Shown piece by piece: positions 1 to 6,428 of a stretch of 40,556 nt of DNA. Each line of letters starts with the position of its first letter. The stretch's first letter is position 1. The DNA comes from a virus. Location: the IMG/VR virus record IMGVR_UViG_3300031839_000850, positions 1 through 40,556 of that record. One strand, written 5' to 3'. The notes beneath the pieces are model-generated. The model did no database searches, had not been told where the DNA came from, and saw only the letters and a list, made by a program, of their open reading frames with translations. Made by a program: the position numbers and the translations under genes.

Positions 1-58
1 TTGAACCTGCGACCAATCGCATATAAGACGACTGCTCTTACCACTGAGCTACACCCGT
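1..58 (-). tRNA. tRNA-Ile(UAU), 3' part cut by window edge
   Basis: Reverse strand shows the acceptor 5' strand, D arm (GCTCAGTGG..GAGC), an anticodon arm GTCGT / GCGAT around the loop CTTATAT, and the beginning of the T arm (GCAGGTTCAA). Loop positions 34-36 read TAT, which decodes AUA (Ile). The 3' end lies outside the window. It starts 1 nt after the CCA of the neighbouring tRNA-Arg, so both probably come from one transcript. Confidence 0.85.
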
Positions 59-59
59 A

Positions 60-136
60 TGGCACGTCCTGTTGGATTCGAACCAACGACCCTCGGCTTA
101 GAAGGCCGATGCTCTATCCAACTGAGCTAAGGACGC
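60..136 (-). tRNA. tRNA-Arg(UCU) with encoded CCA
   Basis: Full cloverleaf on the reverse strand: acceptor GCGTCCT / AGGACGT, D arm, anticodon stem TCGGC / GCCGA with loop CTTCTAA (anticodon TCT), and T arm GTTGG TTCGAAT CCAAC. Discriminator G is followed by encoded CCA at 60-62. A consensus promoter ends only a few bases upstream (145-173), so the predicted transcript starts almost at the tRNA 5' end. Confidence 0.95.
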
Positions 137-144
137 ATGTATAT

Positions 145-173
145 ATTATAGTCGCTCTTAGTTATTTTGTCAA
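145..173 (-). promoter_or_regulatory. Sigma-70 consensus promoter for tRNA-Arg/tRNA-Ile
   Basis: Reverse strand: TTGACA (168-173), 17 bp, TATAAT (145-150), both boxes perfect. The predicted start is near 138, about 2 nt before the tRNA-Arg 5' end. The -35 box lies beside the stop codon of the gene ending at 162. Confidence 0.85.
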
Positions 174-551
174 TGGCTTTTCGGCCAAAATAGAATACTT
201 TAACGTAGGTGAGATGTTAGAGTATTCAAACTTCTCAAACTCATCTTCCTTGCGATCCTTGAATGTGTGGCCAATGATGAACATCTTACCCACCAGATCA
301 CTCTCAGGGTCAGTTACCACCCAGAACGTGTGCTTCATGCCACGTTCGCGATGCTTGCACATGACGCCGGTCCCTTTTGGGATCACACCACTGTGCCAAA
401 ACTGAGATACGTTACCTTCCCTATCTCGCCAGTAGTGTGGGATGCCCGTGGCTTGCTCCACAGTCTCAAACATCTCGAGATTGATGAATGGCACATCGGC
501 ATCATTGCGAAACCAGCCGGAAGTTCTGTTCCTAACCTTTGCTTGTTTCAT
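162..551 (-). CDS. Hypothetical protein, 129 aa
   Basis: I do not recognise the family. The middle contains IPKGTGVMC followed by ERGMKH, which matches IPQGTELWC..ERGMRH in the 69-aa protein at 12932-13141, so the two look like paralogues of a small beta-rich domain. The start ATG overlaps the stop of the upstream gene (TAATGA). Its own stop sits inside the spacer of the tRNA promoter. Cytosolic; no signal or membrane segment. Confidence 0.75.
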   Translation of the reverse strand: MKQAKVRNRTSGWFRNDADVPFINLEMFETVEQATGIPHYWRDREGNVSQFWHSGVIPKGTGVMCKHRERGMKHTFWVVTDPESDLVGKMFIIGHTFKDRKEDEFEKFEYSNISPTLKYSILAEKPLTK

Positions 552-751
552 TATGCAACCTGTGTCAAAGAAAGATCCTGTGGGAAGTATACGATATGAT
601 TACCGGGCATGATGGCAAACGGATCTTGGCCTTCCTCTGCATACTTCTCGATGAACTCAACCCATGCATGATCCTTACTATGGCGAGCGGATACAAATGT
701 AAACGTCCCCATCAGATCATCTGAGCCTCTGTAAATTACTGTATATGTCAT
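551..751 (-). CDS. Hypothetical protein, 66 aa
   Basis: Small protein, aromatic-rich and mildly acidic, with no recognised domain. A good ribosome site (AAGGAGAAACA) precedes the ATG. It lies directly downstream of tRNA-Met, whose encoded CCA ends at 768, so its mRNA is probably released by tRNA 3' processing. It is coupled to the next gene by a TAATGA overlap. Confidence 0.75.
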   Translation of the reverse strand: MTYTVIYRGSDDLMGTFTFVSARHSKDHAWVEFIEKYAEEGQDPFAIMPGNHIVYFPQDLSLTQVA

Positions 752-767
752 TGTTTCTCCTTTTTAG

Positions 768-844
768 TGGTGGGCTCTCTCGGGCTTGAACCGAGGACCA
801 TCCCGTTATGAGCGGGGTGCTCTGACCAACTGAGCTAAGAGCCC
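768..844 (-). tRNA. tRNA-Met(CAU) (elongator; Ile2 possible)
   Basis: Cloverleaf: acceptor GGGCTCT / AGAGCCC, loop CTCATAA with anticodon CAT, T arm CTCGG TTCAAGC CCGAG, discriminator A, encoded CCA at 768-770. Fully paired acceptor position 1-72 argues against an initiator. A lysidine-modified Ile2 tRNA cannot be excluded, but tRNA-Ile(UAU) nearby makes it less needed. Confidence 0.9.
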
Positions 845-1113
845 TTTTTAAAGTTAAATATTTCCAACTCGTTGTTCTCAACTGCTTCTTCGTAATCCAG
901 ATGTTCAGGCCATATCTCAATCTCCATACTGTGACCGGTTAAATCAAAATAGCGAGATAAGACATCAATCATTCCTTGTTTGCCAGTGAGCCCAACAATA
1001 TCCTCATAAAGTTCAAGGTTCTCGTGATAAAAATCACAATCGTCAATAAACCTATGTAAGTCTGAGGCCGTTGGATTTGTTTCACAGCCGATTTCATAGT
1101 TAAAGTTTGCCAT
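835..1113 (-). CDS. Hypothetical acidic protein, 92 aa, between two tRNAs
   Basis: No family recognised; acidic, with a YEDIVGLTGKQG stretch that is probably helical. It begins 10 nt after the tRNA-Lys CCA and its stop codon lies inside the 5' end of tRNA-Met, so processing of the two tRNAs would excise almost exactly this message. I see no Shine-Dalgarno before the ATG (the upstream leader is only CTTAATTAAT), so translation may be leaderless-like. Coding bias looks like that of neighbouring genes. Confidence 0.65.
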   Translation of the reverse strand: MANFNYEIGCETNPTASDLHRFIDDCDFYHENLELYEDIVGLTGKQGMIDVLSRYFDLTGHSMEIEIWPEHLDYEEAVENNELEIFNFKKGS

Positions 1114-1123
1114 ATTAATTAAG

Positions 1124-1198
1124 TGGTGGGTCGTCTGGGATTCGAACCCAGAACCTATTGGTTAAAAGCCAAGTGCTCTGCCGTTGAGCTAACAACCC
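1124..1198 (-). tRNA. tRNA-Lys(UUU) with encoded CCA
   Basis: Acceptor GGGTTGT / ACGACCC, D arm GCTC..GAGC, anticodon stem CTTGG / CCAAT around CTTTTAA (anticodon TTT), T arm CTGGG TTCGAAT CCCAG, discriminator A and encoded CCA at 1124-1126. Confidence 0.95.
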
Positions 1199-1204
1199 GT
1201 TATA

Positions 1205-1372
1205 TTATTTTACCATAGAATCTAGTTCTTGTGCTGCGACATTCTTGCCGGCATCAAATTGTTTTACAATCTCATTTCTGAGCATTTTTACTTTTAGTGG
1301 GTTGCTTGCTGCCCAATCCAGAGCGCCGAATGCGATGGCTGGGATAAGGATAAATCTAAGTAGTGTGTTCAT
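1205..1372 (-). CDS. Small membrane-anchored protein, 55 aa
   Basis: Short gene between tRNA-Lys and tRNA-Leu. ATG at 1370-1372 follows AGGAG by about 8 nt; stop TAA at 1205-1207. The N-terminus (MNTLLRFILIPAIAFGALDW) is a likely membrane segment or uncleaved signal, followed by a charged amphipathic tail ending in SMVK. No family recognised. The position between two tRNAs suggests co-expression with them. Confidence 0.7.
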   Translation of the reverse strand: MNTLLRFILIPAIAFGALDWAASNPLKVKMLRNEIVKQFDAGKNVAAQELDSMVK

Positions 1373-1392
1373 GTTGTTGCTCTCCTGTTAAG

Positions 1393-1479
1393 ATGGTAGC
1401 TGATGCGAGACTCGAACTCGCAAGCCCAAAGGGCGGGAGATTTTAAGTCTCCTGTGTATACCGATTCCACCAATCAGCC
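1393..1479 (-). tRNA. tRNA-Leu(UAA) with encoded CCA
   Basis: Class II tRNA with long variable arm: acceptor GGCTGAT / ATCAGCT, anticodon stem GGAGA / TCTCC around CTTAAAA (anticodon TAA), variable arm CGCCCTTTGGGCT, T arm GCGAG TTCGAGT CTCGC, discriminator A, CCA at 1393-1395. First tRNA after the promoter at 1488-1516. Confidence 0.94.
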
Positions 1480-1487
1480 ATGTTTTT

Positions 1488-1516
1488 AATATACCTTGTT
1501 CGTTATCGGTTGTCAA
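1488..1516 (-). promoter_or_regulatory. Sigma-70-like promoter for tRNA-Leu and downstream genes
   Basis: Reverse strand: TTGACA (1511-1516), 17 bp, TATATT (1488-1493). The predicted start near 1481 lies just before the tRNA-Leu 5' end at 1479, the same geometry as the tRNA-Arg promoter. Confidence 0.8.
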
Positions 1517-1522
1517 GGGGTT

Positions 1523-1762
1523 TTATAATTTAGCTATTTCGTCTTCTAGAAAGTAACGGGTTGAGCCATCGGTACAGAGAACAACATAGACATGTTCTCC
1601 AAAATAATGTGGCTGGTAATCTACATGTGTAACGACACCAACGTATGTTGGCGGATCGGGAACATCTTCTGGGTAAAGGGCTTTGTAGTATAGGTATTCC
1701 ATAAAGTCGTAGGCACCCACGACAAGATCCCCAACCTTAAAAACTGATTTACGATTGCCCAT
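1523..1762 (-). CDS. Small 'KVGDLV' family protein, 79 aa
   Basis: Starts with a basic tip, then FKVGDLVVG, a tyrosine-rich insert, VGVVTHVDY, a beta-strand pair and a terminal YFLEDEIAKL. The order (K/Q-VGDLV, then GxVxxV, then an aromatic strand and a closing acidic helix) recurs in genes at 2508, 3182, 39361 and partly 12932, and suggests an SH3-like small beta barrel. Function unknown; such folds often bind nucleic acid or protein, but that is inference. Confidence 0.75.
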   Translation of the reverse strand: MGNRKSVFKVGDLVVGAYDFMEYLYYKALYPEDVPDPPTYVGVVTHVDYQPHYFGEHVYVVLCTDGSTRYFLEDEIAKL

Positions 1763-1783
1763 ATCATAAGTAGTGGACGCCCC

Positions 1784-2437
1784 TCAGTTTCGTTTTATTT
1801 TAATATGACGCTCTTCTACGAAGAAAGGAAGCGGAGAGCCCACGGCCAACACTTGGTAGCGTTTGGCACCCTTGGCGGCAGAGAGAATCTTATCATCAAT
1901 CTTGATAATTATTCCACCTCGAGTATTGAAGTTGTTGATGGTGGACTTCCTGATAGAGTACGACGGTCCCAAATCTCCGGGGTGGGTGCCAAAATCTGCC
2001 ACATGCCCATCAAAGTTGGCTCGGCCAGTTACCAAATCTCCCGATGAATACTTGGAGGAGGCTTCATATTCTGCAATTACCTTCTTGGCATACTTGTTGT
2101 CCAGCATACGCAAGAAGCGACTGCGCTCAGGCACCTTGTTCGCCAAGATGGTGCTGGCCAACTCTTTGTAATAGGCTTGCCGGTCGTAATAGTTTGCAAG
2201 GAGATGACCCCTAGTTGCGTATTCTTCGCGGTATACCTGCTCCCAAGATTCGTGGCTCTTCTGTTGCTCGGGAGTGTTTCGGCTTAAAACCGTTTCCAGC
2301 ATTTCGGTTTGTCTTGATGACAGCTTGCGGTCGCGACTGAGTTGGAGGACAATAGATTCCAAAAAATCCCTATCCCAACCAGAGCAAACGGAAAGAGTAA
2401 GAGATGATTCTATTTTTTCGATGAGGGCACTGGGCAT
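1784..2437 (-). CDS. Hypothetical two-domain protein, 217 aa
   Basis: No named family. Residues 1-60 hold GWDRDFLESIVLQL followed by LSSRQTEML, a short helical pattern that I associate with small phage proteins of unknown role. Residues 60-130 are charged helices; from about 130 the chain becomes beta-rich with SGDLVTG and ends very basic (HIKIKRN). Ribosome site AAGGAAAAGATA precedes the ATG. A possible promoter lies 20 nt upstream. Confidence 0.75.
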   Translation of the reverse strand: MPSALIEKIESSLTLSVCSGWDRDFLESIVLQLSRDRKLSSRQTEMLETVLSRNTPEQQKSHESWEQVYREEYATRGHLLANYYDRQAYYKELASTILANKVPERSRFLRMLDNKYAKKVIAEYEASSKYSSGDLVTGRANFDGHVADFGTHPGDLGPSYSIRKSTINNFNTRGGIIIKIDDKILSAAKGAKRYQVLAVGSPLPFFVEERHIKIKRN

Positions 2438-2457
2438 TATCTTTTCCTTACCCTATA

Positions 2458-2486
2458 AATATAACACTGAAAAACTTCGAGCGCAA
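2458..2486 (-). promoter_or_regulatory. Weaker sigma-70-like promoter
   Basis: Reverse strand: TTGCGC (2481-2486), 17 bp, TATATT (2458-2463), just before the gene starting at 2437. The -35 box is poor. A separate TTGACA at 2495-2500 has no -10 box at proper distance. Confidence 0.4.
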
Positions 2487-2507
2487 GTGTTTTTTGTCAA
2501 GCAAATG

Positions 2508-2897
2508 TCAGTATGCTTTAAGCCACTCGGCGGGGAACCACCCGGAACTAGAATAAACTGCGTCTGCCTGATACGTAGATGGGCGCTTTGACCACCTGAC
2601 GAAGGCGAATCGCTTTTTTAGTTTTCCCTTGAAGGCTGTATTGTACAAGAAGAAATCAAAAATTAAATCAGGATTGTCGGAGCGAGAGCACATAGTTTGT
2701 TTGAATTCGTCCCTGCGTCTCCAATCCTTAATAGAATATTCTCGGTAAATTTCCATCACCGTCTCGGCGTCGGCGTCCATAAGCACGCTTACATCATCGC
2801 AGTATTCTGTGACTATACCCATCCCCTTTGACCTTCGTCGGTATAGGCACACCAAATCCCCAACTTTAAGACTTAGTGTTTTTTTTATCTTAGTCAT
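2508..2897 (-). CDS. 'KVGDLV' family protein, 129 aa
   Basis: N-terminal LKVGDLVCLYRR..GMGIVTEY matches the small beta-barrel pattern of 1523-1762. The second half contains FFLYNTAFKGKLKKRFAFV and a C-terminal GWFPAEWLKAY, the position where paralogues have their closing segment. A 50-residue insertion separates the two halves. The ATG follows GGGGA, inside the end of the upstream gene (8-nt overlap). Function unknown. Confidence 0.75.
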   Translation of the reverse strand: MTKIKKTLSLKVGDLVCLYRRRSKGMGIVTEYCDDVSVLMDADAETVMEIYREYSIKDWRRRDEFKQTMCSRSDNPDLIFDFFLYNTAFKGKLKKRFAFVRWSKRPSTYQADAVYSSSGWFPAEWLKAY

Positions 2898-3189
2898 CTG
2901 TCCCCGATTTTACAACAGCGGCGATATATCCAATCGGAACTTTAATGACCACTGCGCGCCATCCGCGCCACTTGGGTAGGATCTCAAACAATGGGAAATC
3001 TGGCTTCTGTGGTAGAATAGCCTGACTGGGGTCTAAGACCTCAACCATTACCTGCAAAATGTGACCGCCGTCGTCTGACACAACCTTGGCGTCGTGGACG
3101 CATTCGCAATAACTGTCCACAAAATTCATAACAGAAGAAATTGCCTCTTCTTTGGTTGCTTTTTCACCTGTAAAAAATATATTAGCCAT
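2890..3189 (-). CDS. Hypothetical protein, 99 aa
   Basis: No family recognised. Helical N-terminus (ATKEEAISSVMNFVDSY) then alternating beta strands. Start supported by GGAG 7 nt upstream of the ATG; overlaps both neighbours by 8 nt, so it is translationally coupled within the small-gene run. Confidence 0.75.
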   Translation of the reverse strand: MANIFFTGEKATKEEAISSVMNFVDSYCECVHDAKVVSDDGGHILQVMVEVLDPSQAILPQKPDFPLFEILPKWRGWRAVVIKVPIGYIAAVVKSGTDD

Positions 3190-3445
3190 TATTTACTCCG
3201 TCGCTTAAAATTTCATAGTGATCATATTCGGTATCCAGTACATACCATCGTGCGTCATCGTATGTGGCAACTATAAAGTGACTGGGGCTTTTTGGGGAAA
3301 CTTTCAAAACTATACCGTACTTGTAAATAGGCTCTCGTCCAACTAATACGTCGCCAGATGCCTCATAAGATGCATGAGAAACTATCCACCTTACCAAATG
3401 TCCCACTTGAAGCATTACATAGTAAGTATGCTGATAGACATTCAT
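3182..3445 (-). CDS. 'QVGHLV' family protein, 87 aa
   Basis: LQVGHLVRWIV, then YGIVLKV, an aromatic strand (ARWYVLDTEY) and HYEIL reproduce the order of the KVGDLV family, here with His replacing Asp. No other domain. Overlaps the downstream gene by 8 nt. Start ATG lies 3 nt after the upstream stop; the ribosome site is weak (GAAAGAA). Confidence 0.72.
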   Translation of the reverse strand: MNVYQHTYYVMLQVGHLVRWIVSHASYEASGDVLVGREPIYKYGIVLKVSPKSPSHFIVATYDDARWYVLDTEYDHYEILSDGVNNG

Positions 3446-3448
3446 TAT

Positions 3449-3712
3449 TCATTCTTTCAGGCCTGTTTTCAAAATTGTTGCCTGAGCGGCGTCGGATAAG
3501 TATTTTACTTTGACATCCATCTCGCCCTTAAATACATTTCGCAACAGTGTCAGCGTTGGCCTCTGGATCCCGTCTGGATGCTTGACGTAAACCCCAGTGG
3601 CTCCCGTGTTACAGAGCTTAAGTGCGTCTCGGTGAACCGCCTTGATCGAAGAATAAACACCATGCAAGGCACCGTCTGACTCAAACAAACAATATATATT
3701 GATATTGGTCAT
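3449..3712 (-). CDS. Hypothetical protein, 87 aa
   Basis: No family recognised. Begins with a beta strand and a helix (SIKAVHRDALKLCN), then a basic beta-rich tail. The pattern 'IYxLFESDGALxGVYSS' resembles small phage proteins of unknown role. Ribosome site GAGGATAGG before the ATG. Confidence 0.72.
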   Translation of the reverse strand: MTNINIYCLFESDGALHGVYSSIKAVHRDALKLCNTGATGVYVKHPDGIQRPTLTLLRNVFKGEMDVKVKYLSDAAQATILKTGLKE

Positions 3713-3721
3713 AGCCTATCC

Positions 3722-3973
3722 TCACTGTACCGAGTCGTCAAAATCAAGCATAGAAGTTATACTGTAAGCTCTCTCGATAATAGCGAGGTCAGCCTCACAT
3801 TGCTTTACGAGATCTAAATCACCCGTTATTTTTGCCATTTGAAGTTCGAACTCGCATTCTTTTTGCTTCTCAATAGTCTCCATTAGCAGGCTTGAAAAGT
3901 ATAATCCGTGAGATAACTTTTCGATAGCGACTGACGCAGACAGAAAGGGCCCAGTTGTTACTAAGTCTCTCAT
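3722..3973 (-). CDS. Hypothetical helical protein, 83 aa
   Basis: Almost entirely helical, with MRDLVTTGPF at the start and a charged coiled segment (ETIEKQKECEFELQMAK). I place the start at the ATG at 3971-3973 because it forms an ATGA overlap with the upstream stop, as elsewhere in this run; a GTG seven codons earlier (3994) is also open, and neither has a well-spaced ribosome site. Function unknown. Confidence 0.65.
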   Translation of the reverse strand: MRDLVTTGPFLSASVAIEKLSHGLYFSSLLMETIEKQKECEFELQMAKITGDLDLVKQCEADLAIIERAYSITSMLDFDDSVQ

Positions 3974-4212
3974 CTTCCCTTGCAACCCCCGCACCCCTTG
4001 GTCTTGCTAAGTTGCTTTCTTTCTTGTCGCTCTAATTCTATTTTCTTAAATTTATCTATCTTATCTTCTATGTATTTTCCGTCACCAAACGCACGGATAA
4101 AATTATGTTCGCGATTAAAAGCGCCACATAGAACCACTTGTTGAGTAGGGGAGTACAACAGGTACTCACCCGGAAAAACCTTAGAGCTATCATTTATCTC
4201 CGTAAAATTCAC
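3970..4212 (-). CDS. Hypothetical protein with C-terminal CGGC tail, 80 aa
   Basis: GTG start at 4212 chosen because AAGAGGAG lies 4-5 nt upstream; an earlier in-frame GTG (4230) lacks this. Beta-rich N-terminal half (GEYLLYSPTQQVVLCGAFN), basic helix, and an end KGCGGCKGR whose CxxC may bind metal. Overlaps the nucleotidyltransferase gene by 23 nt. Confidence 0.68.
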   Translation of the reverse strand: MNFTEINDSSKVFPGEYLLYSPTQQVVLCGAFNREHNFIRAFGDGKYIEDKIDKFKKIELERQERKQLSKTKGCGGCKGR

Positions 4213-5134
4213 TTGACTCCTCTTGAACACTCATCATATCATCATATGCTCTCTTCTTTAAGTCATTTAAGAATCCTAGTGTATCATTTCTTCGTAAAAT
4301 CTTAAATGCTATATTTTCCACTGAAAATTCCTGGAGAGCACTTTCAAGGCCAGCACGACGCATGTTTCTAATCTTTGTTTTAATACGATCGATATTTTTT
4401 AACGCCAGCTCATGCTTGCCAGACGTGATAAGGTTGGATATGATATTCACTTGAAATTCTATATCTTCCGCTTTCATGCGAGCAGACGGGAAATCGATAC
4501 TGCTTCGATACTGCTTTGGCTTATTGATCCACTCATTGCGCATGAGTGAGTAAATGCCTGACGACTTATGTGATTCCCCCACGTCCTCCACATATATCTC
4601 AACATCATAGCCTTTCATTTTGATGTCGTGGTCATTGTTCCATTTCATTCGAGCGTTATCAAAAAATGACTTGACGAGCTGCTTGTTTTCATCAACCTGC
4701 AAGAAGTCTACGATTATATGCAAATCAACATCCGAGTAATTGGACCAGTTATAGTTAGCTAGTGAGCCAGTCAGTGTGATGTCCCTTATCTTCACTGGAA
4801 CTGGGAGCCCTTCGATAAAGTCCTTAGATATTTCTATCAAGCGTTGGCGAATCTCTTCGTTTATTTCAAGACCATCCCAAATTTGAGGCTCGAGTGTGTC
4901 ATGGGTGTCGAATGATTCGGGCTCTACTTCCTCGCCCATCGCACCGAAGCCCGGTGGTGCGCTCTTAGAGCGTGCATTAGGCGGCTTCTGATCGAAAGGG
5001 GCGCCACCACTCTTCTGGGGGCCAGTTTGAGTGTATTGGTTCCTCTTCTTTACGTAGCCTTTCCGTACTTTCTTTTGATATGCTTCGAGTTCCTGTATGG
5101 AGTCTACGAAGTCTCGCCAATTGCTTCCGTTCAT
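4190..5134 (-). CDS. Nucleotidyltransferase-fold protein, 314 aa
   Basis: Residues 119-143 carry the polymerase-beta superfamily signature: GS at 123-124, then DVD at 135-137 in YSDVDLHI, with a third acidic strand (YDVEIYVED) near 176-184. These are the metal-binding residues of enzymes that transfer NMP groups. Residues 25-90 are a basic, Pro/Gly-rich linker; the last 100 residues are helical. The substrate is unknown; related genes occur in marine phages. The ATG has no ribosome site: only 13 nt (ACTATTTATTATT) separate it from the upstream stop. See the motif feature at 5137-5147. Confidence 0.82.
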   Translation of the reverse strand: MNGSNWRDFVDSIQELEAYQKKVRKGYVKKRNQYTQTGPQKSGGAPFDQKPPNARSKSAPPGFGAMGEEVEPESFDTHDTLEPQIWDGLEINEEIRQRLIEISKDFIEGLPVPVKIRDITLTGSLANYNWSNYSDVDLHIIVDFLQVDENKQLVKSFFDNARMKWNNDHDIKMKGYDVEIYVEDVGESHKSSGIYSLMRNEWINKPKQYRSSIDFPSARMKAEDIEFQVNIISNLITSGKHELALKNIDRIKTKIRNMRRAGLESALQEFSVENIAFKILRRNDTLGFLNDLKKRAYDDMMSVQEESSEFYGDK

Positions 5135-5136
5135 AA

Positions 5137-5147
5137 TAATAAATAGT
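5137..5147 (-). promoter_or_regulatory. Possible late-promoter-like motif ACTATTTATTA
   Basis: Reverse strand ACTATTTATTA fills the 13-nt gap before the gene at 5134. The identical 11-mer lies upstream of the acidic protein gene (17850-17860), and ACTATTTACT upstream of the 1135-aa gene. A single-box, late-type promoter is one explanation. Confidence 0.35.
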
Positions 5148-5819
5148 CTACCAAGAAGATAAAGCTACTCTCTTCCAAGTGTCTATGCTTACGCAAACAT
5201 AAATATAGTTTGCATCCCATCTAATCTCACCGGGTACTCCAAAGTCGCTGGCGCTTGATGGCGTGCTGCTGTTTCTAATTCGGATGGCATTGTCGTTAAT
5301 ATCTAACGCCAACTCAGGCTGATTAGTTTTTATACCTATCTTGTCGGCCGAGCCATCGACAAACAACATGTGTGTTTGATTGTCTGATTCAACTCGAAAG
5401 TCCACCAAAGACTCGGAGCCTTCGTTGACCACCACTTCTGGTACGGCGCCGTCGATGCGCAGACCTTCTCGGGTGGTACCCTGATCATTTACCTTCATAA
5501 CAATATGCTTGTTCACTGTTTGGTTGTGGATAACAAAATTGTCAGAATCATTGACTCCAATTTTTGCTCGGTTGGCTCCATCTTCCCTAAACTGAATGTT
5601 TGCTTCATGATCGCCGCTGGTGCCGTCTATTGTTAATAGCTCATCTGGATCAGGGACAGTGGTGCCGATGCCGACTACGGTACCGGACACAATGAGCACG
5701 CTGCTGCCGCTGGCTACAAGTGCAATATAATCTTGATCGAAATCTACCTGTGTATTGTCGTCACCTTCATAGTCAATGTCTCCAAAGTTTCTTCTTCCAA
5801 CTGAATATTTATAAGCCAT
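5148..5819 (-). CDS. Tail-fibre-like structural protein, 223 aa
   Basis: Repetitive beta-rich protein with fibre-type motifs: VGIGTTVPDPDELLTIDG (about residue 50) and DKIGIKTNQPELALDIN (about 160) are two copies of the 'IGIGTxxPxxxLDI' element common in phage fibres and adhesins. The C-terminus GEIRWDANYIYVCVS..W is typical of marine phage fibre ends. It is short and may be a trimeric accessory fibre. Ribosome site AGGAGAGTGAATA; coupled to the upstream gene by a 1-nt overlap. Confidence 0.78.
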   Translation of the reverse strand: MAYKYSVGRRNFGDIDYEGDDNTQVDFDQDYIALVASGSSVLIVSGTVVGIGTTVPDPDELLTIDGTSGDHEANIQFREDGANRAKIGVNDSDNFVIHNQTVNKHIVMKVNDQGTTREGLRIDGAVPEVVVNEGSESLVDFRVESDNQTHMLFVDGSADKIGIKTNQPELALDINDNAIRIRNSSTPSSASDFGVPGEIRWDANYIYVCVSIDTWKRVALSSW

Positions 5820-6202
5820 TATTCACTCTCCTGTGTTTTATCGACTGTGCCATCTTGGCGATATAATCTCTGTTCTCCGTCCTCAAACGTGATGATAGTA
5901 TTGTTTGTTAGGTGACTTGTCACGTGAATCTTAATGAAGTCATCAAAAGCATCGAAGAAAGCAATCGAACCACGGGGGGCCGGCGTTAACCAGTGGATAA
6001 CTGTGTGTCCTGTCGCAAAGGTGGCGCCCTCGATGACGATACCTTCGCCAGAGATGCCTGTCTCGTCATGCTGGCGACATGCGGTAAAAGTTCTGATACC
6101 TTCTGGTGCTCTGTTGCTCGGCTTCTTCGGCTTAAGATCCTCCGGCTCCGGCGACACAACATCGTCTGCTGTCATCAAAGACGCAACTGTTTCGTCAATC
6201 AT
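5819..6202 (-). CDS. Hypothetical phage beta-domain protein, 127 aa
   Basis: Residues 45-105 contain DETGISGEGIVIEGATF, HTVIHWLTP and FDDFIKIHVTSH, which fit the small phage domain pattern SGxSGxGxVxEG...VxxW...VxxxH seen in many tailed phages, function unknown. N-terminal 40 residues are a proline/lysine linker. Good ribosome site AAAGGAGAA. The location beside the fibre-like gene suggests, but does not prove, a virion or assembly role. Confidence 0.72.
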   Translation of the reverse strand: MIDETVASLMTADDVVSPEPEDLKPKKPSNRAPEGIRTFTACRQHDETGISGEGIVIEGATFATGHTVIHWLTPAPRGSIAFFDAFDDFIKIHVTSHLTNNTIITFEDGEQRLYRQDGTVDKTQESE

Positions 6203-6426
6203 TTCATTTCTCCTTTGCTTTCGTCCGACATTGCCTCAATGGCTTCTTCGCGAAGTGAGTCTGGTGTCTTCTCACCTCCGCTGGTGTCTATATTTCTTTC
6301 TTCAAAATTCTTTCGCATAATGTCCTTAACGGTCTTTAACGTAGTTTGCATCTGGCAGATTTGTTCATCTAACATTTTAAGACGGTTTAGCATATTTGTG
6401 TAGTGACACTTGTCCTCTTTGCTCAT
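6199..6426 (-). CDS. Small coiled-coil protein, 75 aa
   Basis: Start placed at the ATG 6424-6426, preceded by AGAGAGGAAA in the end of the protease gene; an upstream in-frame start (6459) would overlap that gene. Residues 8-50 are a heptad-like helix (LNRLKMLDEQICQMQTTLK). C-terminal part acidic. Ends with an ATGA-type overlap with the next gene. Function unknown. Confidence 0.7.
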   Translation of the reverse strand: MSKEDKCHYTNMLNRLKMLDEQICQMQTTLKTVKDIMRKNFEERNIDTSGGEKTPDSLREEAIEAMSDESKGEMK

Positions 6427-6428
6427 GT

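Noticed and set aside
717-920. Minus-strand open frame across tRNA-Met
   Set aside because: Runs through the tRNA gene and overlaps two better-supported genes; no ribosome site.
2495-2500. TTGACA as -35 box
   Set aside because: No TATAAT-like box 16-18 bp downstream; the alternative pair at 2458-2486 fits better.
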